DNA from: JBEKIK01 sp050013075 | Lineage (GTDB): Bacteria; Planctomycetota; Planctomycetia; Pirellulales; Thermoguttaceae | Length of the DNA: 11,070 nucleotides | NCBI GenBank assembly: GCA_050013075.1 | Contig: JBEKFZ010000122.1 | Coordinates: forward strand, 1 to 11,070 | Direction of reading: 5' to 3' | Shown here: positions 6,308-11,070 of the stretch, one piece after another | Position numbering within the stretch: the stretch's first letter is position 1 | How the letters are laid out: the number at the start of each line of letters is the position of its first letter | Position numbers and translations under genes: made by a program | The notes under the pieces: generated by a model | Told to the model about the DNA's origin: nothing | The model's input: only the letters and a program-made list of their open reading frames with translations | Database searches by the model: none

Positions 6308-7312
6308 TCAATCTAATCTGGATTTACTCCAATCGGCCATGCGTTTCAATCCTTCGGCGGTGGAAACGGCAGGCGAGTATCCGAAATCGGCCTTTGCCCT
6401 GGCAATGCTAAAATAGTGCGATCGGGCCATCTGAGCGGCAAGAAATCGCGTCATCGGCGGATCGCCCTGCAAACCAAACACTCGATATACTGCCTCGAAA
6501 CAAGCCCCCAATTTCCAGGCCGTGGCAAACGAAACCGATCTTCGCACTGGGTGGAGTCCGGCCAAGGCAAGTTGTTTATTGATCCAGTCCCAACAATTAA
6601 CCGGCTCGCCCTGAGAGATAAAATACGCTTTCCCGGTCGCAGCCGAGCCAGGCTTAAGGGCATCGGCGGCCTGAATATGCGCATCGGCCGCGTTTTCAAC
6701 ATAAGTAATATCGATCCGGTTCGTCCCGTCGCCCACCCGTATGAGCTGGCCGCATCGGGCACGGTCCAACACTCGCGGTATGAGCGATCGGTCGCGCGGG
6801 CCCCACATCAAATGCGGCCGAAGCACGCAAGTCAACAGACCATCTACGCCGTTGGCCGACAACACTTCCTGCTCGGCCAGGGCCTTTGAACGTGCATAAT
6901 GACATAGCCAGCGATGCGGATAAGGGGTCGATTCGTCCACTCCGCATTGATCGTTTCCATCGAATATCACGCTGGGACTGCTGGTATAAACCAATCTGCT
7001 CACTTTATGCCGGCGGCAGCCCTCGATGACCCAACGTGTGCCCAGCGTGTTGATTCTATAAAAATCCTTCCATCGTCCGCCCAGGCCGGCAATTCCCGCC
7101 ACATGAAACACCATGTCCACCCCCCGGCAGGCATCCACCACCGAATCGCGATCGCACAAATCGGCGCGAACAACCTCCACGCACCGAGCCTGCAATTCCG
7201 GGTATCGCTTCCGGCCGAGCGCTTTTACTCGATCGCCTCGGGAAAGGAGCCGTTCAACAATATATTGTCCGAGAAACCCCCCGGCGCCGGTTACAAGTGC
7301 ATCCAATACCAT
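6308..7312 (-). CDS. NAD(P)-dependent reductase/epimerase of the extended SDR family, OleD-like
   Basis: The 334-residue protein begins MVLDALVTGAGGFLGQ, the glycine-rich dinucleotide site of extended short-chain dehydrogenases (residues 8-15). Ser111/Ser112 in YTSSPSVIFDG, Tyr139 and Lys143 in HYARSK form the catalytic set; RPHLMWGP and DITYVENAADAH follow. This pattern matches 3-beta-hydroxysteroid dehydrogenase-like enzymes, including OleD (2-alkyl-3-oxoalkanoate reductase of olefin synthesis) and sterol dehydrogenases of the NSDHL type. It probably reduces a beta-keto group or oxidises a secondary alcohol on a lipid-like substrate. OleA, OleB and OleC are not in the window, so an olefin pathway is not shown. 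As the first gene of the minus-strand block it might supply a ketoreduction for the ketosynthase downstream, but it could be independent. No clear Shine-Dalgarno sequence precedes the ATG. Confidence 0.82.
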   Translation of the reverse strand: MVLDALVTGAGGFLGQYIVERLLSRGDRVKALGRKRYPELQARCVEVVRADLCDRDSVVDACRGVDMVFHVAGIAGLGGRWKDFYRINTLGTRWVIEGCRRHKVSRLVYTSSPSVIFDGNDQCGVDESTPYPHRWLCHYARSKALAEQEVLSANGVDGLLTCVLRPHLMWGPRDRSLIPRVLDRARCGQLIRVGDGTNRIDITYVENAADAHIQAADALKPGSAATGKAYFISQGEPVNCWDWINKQLALAGLHPVRRSVSFATAWKLGACFEAVYRVFGLQGDPPMTRFLAAQMARSHYFSIARAKADFGYSPAVSTAEGLKRMADWSKSRLD

Positions 7313-7471
7313 CCCAACCGATAAAAAAGGATTCCGGGTTCAGACTTAAACTTGTTAGGAGCAGTACAGAAGGATTGGACGATTTTAACTTGTCACAGCG
7401 CACTGCGGGAAGTGGTTTAAATCATTTTAAAGTTGATCGTTCCTGAAATCACATACTTAAAGCAAATCTAT

Positions 7472-7552
7472 TTAGCCCACTATGTTGGGGCAGCAGTTAA
7501 ACTGCTGCCCCAACATAGAAACCCCGGGTGAATACACCCGGGGTTGGGTTAA
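7472..7552. other. Candidate structured element: two hairpins on a common closing stem (three-way junction)
   Basis: Hairpin A has a perfect 19-base stem (7480-7498 with 7500-7518) around a single central A; in RNA the middle would open to a small TTAAA loop. Hairpin B pairs CCCCGGGTG (7522-7530) with CACCCGGGG (7535-7543) around AATA, with flanking A-T pairs. The outer bases TTAGCCCA (7472-7479) can pair with TGGGTTAA (7545-7552) with one G-U pair, which closes both hairpins into a three-way junction. No T-run follows. It could be a leader structure, small RNA, protein-binding site or miniature repeat element; the sequence alone does not decide. Confidence 0.5.
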
Positions 7553-7731
7553 GTAAATTAACATGCCACCCACCATGTGGATATAGCAGAATTAAAAAAG
7601 GTCCTTGAACAAACACATCTATACTTGTAGATTGAGCAACGCCCGTTAAAATAGATAAATTGATTAGTATAGGTTATTATTAACGGTGAGCAAAAGCTGG
7701 TAAGCCAAGTGGACGATTATAGCTAAATAAA

Positions 7732-7749
7732 CTGGATAGTTATATCCAG
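7732..7749. repeat. Leader hairpin before the RNase H-like gene
   Basis: The stem CTGGATA (7732-7738) pairs with TATCCAG (7743-7749) around GTTA. It ends 17 bases before the AGGA ribosome site (7767-7770) and is probably in the leader RNA. Confidence 0.45.
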
Positions 7750-7777
7750 CCCTTATATTATTTCGCAGGAACAATAT

Positions 7778-8380
7778 ATGGTCACGCAGATAAAAGAGCA
7801 GGTAAAAGGAGATAAACCCCATTATTTGCTGTTTGTCGAAACAGCCCGGAACAATAATCCAGGGCACTGGCAATTTATGTTAAAAGAAGCCAATGGGGTG
7901 GCCCAATTTCAGGCGGTCGACGTCGAACCCGGTGTATCCGGGGAACGGCTTGACCTGTTGACTATTATTCGGGCGTTAGAATCATTAGATCAGCCATCTC
8001 GAGTGACGTTGACCTCCTATTCCCCATACATCCGGCAGGGGATGCAGTATGGTATATCCGAGTGGCGGGAAAACAAATGGCAATGGGAATTTTTTGGGTA
8101 TATGGTCCCCATAAAACATGCTGATTTATGGCAACGCATGGACCATTTGCTGCATGTCCATTCGGTTGAATGCCGTCAACGGCGGATTGACGGCCCTCAT
8201 CGCACTTTGCCCGGACCGAATACGAAACAAAACCCGCAACCGTTAAATTGGGGACTTCGCGTTGCCACCGATATTTGGTTAAAATGTATTGGGCGTATAA
8301 TACCTGTTATGTTAAAGCATCGCTTGAACATGACCATAAAAAATGTAGGACATTGTTTGATTCGACTGGGGCCAACTTAG
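7778..8380 (+). CDS. RNase H-fold protein with degenerate active site
   Basis: The 200-residue protein starts at an ATG with AGGA 7 bases upstream. Residues about 15-137 align with bacterial RNase HI: HYLLFVETARNNNPGHW for the first strand, GERLDLLTIIRALESL for the E48 helix, VTLTSYSPYIRQGM for the D70 strand, and EWRENKWQW...PIKHADLWQRMD for the basic substrate-binding part. E. coli catalytic residues map poorly: D10 becomes Glu21, E48 becomes Asp59, D70 becomes Tyr81, and the D134 region is not recognisable. Normal RNase H cleavage is therefore doubtful; the protein may bind RNA-DNA hybrids or RNA without cutting. From memory, planctomycete homologues also lack the D70 aspartate. A 60-residue tail after residue 140 shows no known domain. 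glgB follows 99 bases later on the same strand; a functional link is not evident. Confidence 0.7.
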   Translation: MVTQIKEQVKGDKPHYLLFVETARNNNPGHWQFMLKEANGVAQFQAVDVEPGVSGERLDLLTIIRALESLDQPSRVTLTSYSPYIRQGMQYGISEWRENKWQWEFFGYMVPIKHADLWQRMDHLLHVHSVECRQRRIDGPHRTLPGPNTKQNPQPLNWGLRVATDIWLKCIGRIIPVMLKHRLNMTIKNVGHCLIRLGPT

Positions 8381-8437
8381 TCATTTTGGGATACCTATTT
8401 CCCTATTATTTTCACAGCAGAATTTTCGGAACTTTCG

Positions 8438-8465
8438 GCCTATAGCCTATGACCTATAGCCTATC
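8438..8465. repeat. 7-base tandem repeat, four units, before glgB
   Basis: Units GCCTATA, GCCTATG, ACCTATA and GCCTATC run head to tail and end three bases before the glgB ribosome site. Slippage would change the length of the leader but not the reading frame of glgB. Confidence 0.85.
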
Positions 8466-8467
8466 GC

Positions 8468-8475
8468 AAGGAGGT
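8468..8475 (+). promoter_or_regulatory. Strong ribosome binding site of glgB supporting a GTG start
   Basis: AAGGAGGT lies 4 bases before the GTG at 8480. It is the strongest Shine-Dalgarno match in the window and fixes the GTG as start. Confidence 0.85.
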
Positions 8476-8479
8476 TTGC

Positions 8480-10696
8480 GTGCGCACCAACCTTTGTTTG
8501 GAAAACATCGGTCGACTAATTGAAGGAAGACATGAAAATCCCTTTGAATTGCTGGGACCTCACGAGGTGAACGATGCCGGACGCCGTGCCTTGGCAGTGC
8601 GGGCGTTTTTGCCCAATTCGACACAGGCCTGGGTGGTCCATCCCAAGCACATGCAGTCGCCGCTGCCTATGCGGCGGATCCATCCAGCCGGCCTTTTTGA
8701 AGCCATTTGCCCATTGCCCAACGGCGACGGGGCCACACGGTACATGATCCGCGTGGCCGAAGAGGGAGGAAAGAAACCCACGATGATGTACGATCCTTAT
8801 TCCTTTCCGCATTTATTGACCGATTACGATTTGCACCTTTTGAACGAAGGCCGGCACTGGCAGTCGTACAACAAGCTGGGGGCGCAATTGCGGACCATCG
8901 ACGGCGTGGACGGCGTGAATTTCGCCGTTTGGGCCCCCAATGCCACAAGCGTTAGCGTGGTCGGCGACTTTAACTCCTGGGACGGCCGGCGCCATCCCAT
9001 GCGCAAACACATCCCCAGTGGATTTTGGGAATTGTTCGTGCCCGGCCTGGGCGAAGGCACCTTGTATAAATACCAAATCCGCCATCTCGATTGGGTCTTC
9101 GAAAAGTCCGATCCTTACGGATTCGCCGCCGAGGTTCCGCCGCGGACCGCTTCGCAGGTTTCCGACTTGAACCGTTACCACTGGCACGATCCCGAGTGGA
9201 TGACACGCCGCCGCGAAACCAACTGGCTGGAAAAGCCGCTGGCGTTTTACGAGGTTCACCTGGGCAGTTGGAAACGGCCCGGCGACGATCCCAACCGCTG
9301 GCTGAGTTACCGCGATCTGGCCCATCAACTGGCCGAATACTGCAAAGAGGTAGGCTACACGCACATCGAATTGATGCCGGTGGCCGAGCATCCGCTTACG
9401 GCCAGTTGGGGATACCAGACCGTGGGCTACTACGCCGTCACCAGCCGTTACGGCTCGCCCCAGGATTTCATGTATTTTGTCGATGTTCTCCATCAAAACG
9501 GGATCGGAGTGGTACTCGACTGGGTGCCCGCCCATTTCCCCCGCGACGGGCACGGGCTGCGCCGCTTCGACGGCACCGCGCTTTACGAACACGCCGATCC
9601 GCGCCAAGGCGATCACCGCGATTGGGGTACGCACATCTTTAATTACGGCCGGCACGAAGTTCGCAATTTCCTGGTATCCAACGCCCTTTTCTGGTTTGAT
9701 AAGTATCACATCGACGGCCTGCGCGTCGATGCCGTGGCCTCGATGCTGTACCTCGACTACAGTCGCGAGGAAGGCGATTGGCTGCCCAACGAATACGGCG
9801 GACGCGAAAACCTCCCGGCAATCGCCTTGCTCAAGGAATTCAACGAACAATCCCACATCCAGCACCCGGGCGTGCTTACCATCGCCGAGGAATCCACCGC
9901 CTGGCCCGCGGTCTCGCGACCGACTTACATGGGCGGATTGGGCTTCAGCCTCAAATGGAACATGGGCTGGATGAACGACACCCGCGGATACATGCGGCAC
10001 GAACCGGTCCACCGTAGGTACCATCACGACGAGCTGACCTTCAGCCTGATTTACGCCTTCCACGAGAATTTCGTGCTGCCCATGTCGCACGATGAAGTGG
10101 TCCACGGCAAAGGCTCCATGCTCGACCAGATGCCCGGCGATTTGTGGCAAAAATTCGCAAATCTCCGCCTGCTGTACAGTTACATGTGGACCCACCCCGG
10201 TAAAAAGCTGCTGTTCATGGGCAGCGATTTCGGCCAGTGGAACGAGTGGAACTTCGACGCCAGCCTGCAATGGCATCTGTTGCAGTGGCAATCGCATCAG
10301 GGGTTGCTCAAATGCGTCACCGACCTGAACCACCTGTATTGCCGTGAAAAGGCCCTGCACGAACTCGATTTCGACTACCACGGCTTCGAATGGATCGACT
10401 GCCACAACCACGACGACAGCACGCTGTGCTACGTCCGCCGGGCAAAAGATCCCAAGGATTTCGTGATCGTCATCTGCAACTTTACTCCAGTCCCGCGCGT
10501 GGGCTACCGGCTGGGCGTGCCCGAATGTTGCTGGTACGAAGAAATCTTCAACAGCGATTCGTCCTACTACGCCGGCAGCAACATGGGCAACGCCCCGGGC
10601 GCACAGGCCGAAAACTACCAAAGCCACGGCCGCCCGTACTCCATCCACGTCACCTACCCGCCGCTGGCCACCGTGGTCCTTAAACCGCGGAGATAA
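8480..10696 (+). CDS. glgB: 1,4-alpha-glucan (glycogen) branching enzyme
   Basis: The 738-residue protein has the usual GlgB length and layout: two N-terminal carbohydrate-binding CBM48-like domains (about 20-115 and 125-225; the second has GVNFAVWAPNA and VVGDFNSWDG), a GH13 catalytic barrel (about 255-600) and a C-terminal beta domain. Conserved GH13 regions are all present: DWVPAHFP (347-354), GLRVDAVASM with nucleophile Asp417, TIAEEST with acid/base Glu470, and MSHDEVVHGKGSM with Asp538. The enzyme cuts an alpha-1,4 glucan segment and re-attaches it by an alpha-1,6 bond, making branch points in glycogen in the cytoplasm. Start is a GTG. Other glg genes are not in the window. G+C is visibly higher than in the preceding gene. 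A long open frame on the opposite strand (8813-10720) is a by-product of codon bias. Confidence 0.97.
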   Translation: MRTNLCLENIGRLIEGRHENPFELLGPHEVNDAGRRALAVRAFLPNSTQAWVVHPKHMQSPLPMRRIHPAGLFEAICPLPNGDGATRYMIRVAEEGGKKPTMMYDPYSFPHLLTDYDLHLLNEGRHWQSYNKLGAQLRTIDGVDGVNFAVWAPNATSVSVVGDFNSWDGRRHPMRKHIPSGFWELFVPGLGEGTLYKYQIRHLDWVFEKSDPYGFAAEVPPRTASQVSDLNRYHWHDPEWMTRRRETNWLEKPLAFYEVHLGSWKRPGDDPNRWLSYRDLAHQLAEYCKEVGYTHIELMPVAEHPLTASWGYQTVGYYAVTSRYGSPQDFMYFVDVLHQNGIGVVLDWVPAHFPRDGHGLRRFDGTALYEHADPRQGDHRDWGTHIFNYGRHEVRNFLVSNALFWFDKYHIDGLRVDAVASMLYLDYSREEGDWLPNEYGGRENLPAIALLKEFNEQSHIQHPGVLTIAEESTAWPAVSRPTYMGGLGFSLKWNMGWMNDTRGYMRHEPVHRRYHHDELTFSLIYAFHENFVLPMSHDEVVHGKGSMLDQMPGDLWQKFANLRLLYSYMWTHPGKKLLFMGSDFGQWNEWNFDASLQWHLLQWQSHQGLLKCVTDLNHLYCREKALHELDFDYHGFEWIDCHNHDDSTLCYVRRAKDPKDFVIVICNFTPVPRVGYRLGVPECCWYEEIFNSDSSYYAGSNMGNAPGAQAENYQSHGRPYSIHVTYPPLATVVLKPRR

Positions 10697-10700
10697 TTTC

Positions 10701-10770
10701 CGACTCCCCTCGCCGGGCACCGACGGGCACCATGCGCAGCATGGTCGGTTGGTCGGGAGAGGGGCCGAGG
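10701..10770. repeat. REP-like imperfect palindrome after glgB
   Basis: The element has nested dyads: CCCCTC (10706-10711) with GAGGGG (10759-10764), and ACCATGC (10729-10735) with GCATGGT (10739-10745) around GCA. ACCGAC (10719-10724) and GTCGGT (10744-10749) offer alternative pairing. Its place just after a stop codon and its G+C-rich palindromic form resemble extragenic palindromic repeats. Other copies are not in this window. Confidence 0.5.
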
Positions 10771-10809
10771 GTGAGGGATAGGGCGTGATGGTAAATGGAA
10801 ACGTTTAGC

Positions 10810-10827
10810 CCGGGCACTTGTGCCCGG
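10810..10827. repeat. Intergenic hairpin
   Basis: The stem CCGGGCAC (10810-10817) pairs with GTGCCCGG (10820-10827) around TT. There is no T-run, so it is not a terminator by itself; it precedes the strong terminator at 10845. Confidence 0.55.
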
Positions 10828-10844
10828 TGTTGCTCGGCCATAAA

Positions 10845-10869
10845 GCCGCGACCGGCGGTCGCGGTTTTT
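10845..10869 (+). terminator. Rho-independent terminator, probably of glgB
   Basis: A G+C-only-rich 8-base stem (CCGCGACC at 10846-10853 with GGTCGCGG at 10857-10864) with a three-base GGC loop is followed directly by TTTTT (10865-10869). It is 150 bases after the glgB stop on the same strand. Confidence 0.8.
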
Positions 10870-10875
10870 GATATA

Positions 10876-10925
10876 GTAATTTTGATGTGGGACAAACTCA
10901 GTTATGTTCCACCAAATTACTTTTT
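10876..10925 (+). terminator. Second terminator-like structure
   Basis: Outer stem GTAATTT (10876-10882) pairs with AAATTAC (10914-10920). Inner stem GTGGGAC (10887-10893) pairs with GTTCCAC (10906-10912) with one G-U pair and a 12-base loop. TTTTT follows at 10921. The outer stem is A+T-rich, so this could be a back-up terminator or a structured RNA rather than an efficient terminator. Confidence 0.4.
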
Positions 10926-10991
10926 CACTTGTTTTCACCTTTTCTGCACTTTCCTAAAAAATGGTCATCCTGAGACATTATAAAACTGATA

Positions 10992-11017
10992 GTGACAAAA
11001 AAAGGCCCTCTTGTCAC
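10992..11017. repeat. Leader hairpin before the right-edge gene
   Basis: The stem GTGACAA (10992-10998) pairs with TTGTCAC (11011-11017) around a 12-base loop with an A-run and GGCCC. It is 43 bases upstream of the candidate start at 11061. Confidence 0.4.
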
Positions 11018-11060
11018 GATTGCGGTGCACATATCGCGGTCGTAAACAGGAGAGCCAAGG

Positions 11061-11070
11061 ATGGCGATAC
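11061..11070 (+). CDS. Possible start of a gene cut off by the right edge
   Basis: An ATG at 11061 follows AGGAG (11048-11052) at 8 bases spacing. Only Met-Ala-Ile can be read. Two terminator-like hairpins lie between glgB and this start, so it would be a new transcription unit. The product cannot be told. Confidence 0.3.

Larger units (their letters stand above)
7313..7777. other. Divergent intergenic region with several hairpins
   Basis: These 465 A+T-rich bases separate a minus-strand gene starting at 7312 from a plus-strand gene starting at 7778, so they should hold two opposing promoters. I cannot identify -35/-10 pairs with confidence. Besides the structured element at 7472-7552 and the hairpin at 7732-7749, I find no coding region: frames are short and without ribosome sites. 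7313-7470 and 7553-7730 contain no strong dyads. Confidence 0.6.

Noticed and set aside
7313..7777. CRISPR-like array or direct repeats in the divergent gap
   Set aside because: The repeated words are inverted hairpin arms, not regularly spaced direct repeats, and no cas gene is present.
8813..10720. Open frame of 635 codons antisense to glgB
   Set aside because: It mirrors glgB codon by codon, has no domain pattern, and glgB has all catalytic motifs. It is a codon-bias by-product.
6278..10853. Identical 12-base word (AAAGCCGCGACC, 10842-10853 plus; 6289-6278 minus) in two gaps
   Set aside because: A 12-base match between two places in 11 kb is expected by chance several times, so it is not evidence of a repeat family on its own.

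Overview
The window looks like chromosomal DNA of a planctomycete or close relative. The evidence is a degenerate RNase H-like protein of a type I recall from planctomycete genomes, an OleD-like short-chain reductase, hairpin-rich gaps between genes, and a fatty-acid-like cluster with two CrtI-type flavoproteins that recalls clusters of anammox planctomycetes. This assignment is inference; there is no rRNA or marker gene.

Layout. At the left edge (1-247, minus) lies the start of a GNAT/YoaP-type acetyltransferase, followed by a 465-base gap. From 7312 down to 713 runs a minus-strand block. In transcription order it is: OleD-like NAD(P)-dependent reductase (7312-6308), small two-helix membrane protein (6212-5976), FabF-type ketosynthase (5755-4511), acyl carrier protein (4468-4202), two paralogous CrtI-family FAD oxidoreductases (4131-2752 and 2622-1213), and FabZ-type dehydratase (1141-713). 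A divergent 465-base gap follows, with a candidate three-way-junction structure (7472-7552). Plus-strand genes then encode an RNase H-fold protein lacking the usual active-site acids (7778-8380) and the glycogen branching enzyme GlgB (8480-10696). The right end holds a REP-like palindrome, two terminator-like hairpins, and the likely first codons of another gene (11061).

How the genes may work together. Ketosynthase, ACP and dehydratase supply two steps of fatty-acid elongation plus the carrier. The two CrtI-like enzymes could desaturate or isomerise a growing or finished polyunsaturated chain. The set resembles the core of the candidate ladderane-lipid clusters of anammox planctomycetes, but nothing here proves the product. 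A dedicated ketoreductase and a malonyl transferase are absent, so primary fatty-acid enzymes would have to supply those steps unless the OleD-like reductase takes part. GlgB is ordinary glycogen metabolism and probably unrelated.

Most intergenic gaps of about 70 bases or more contain a short, near-perfect hairpin with a small loop, and two places carry 7-base tandem repeats.
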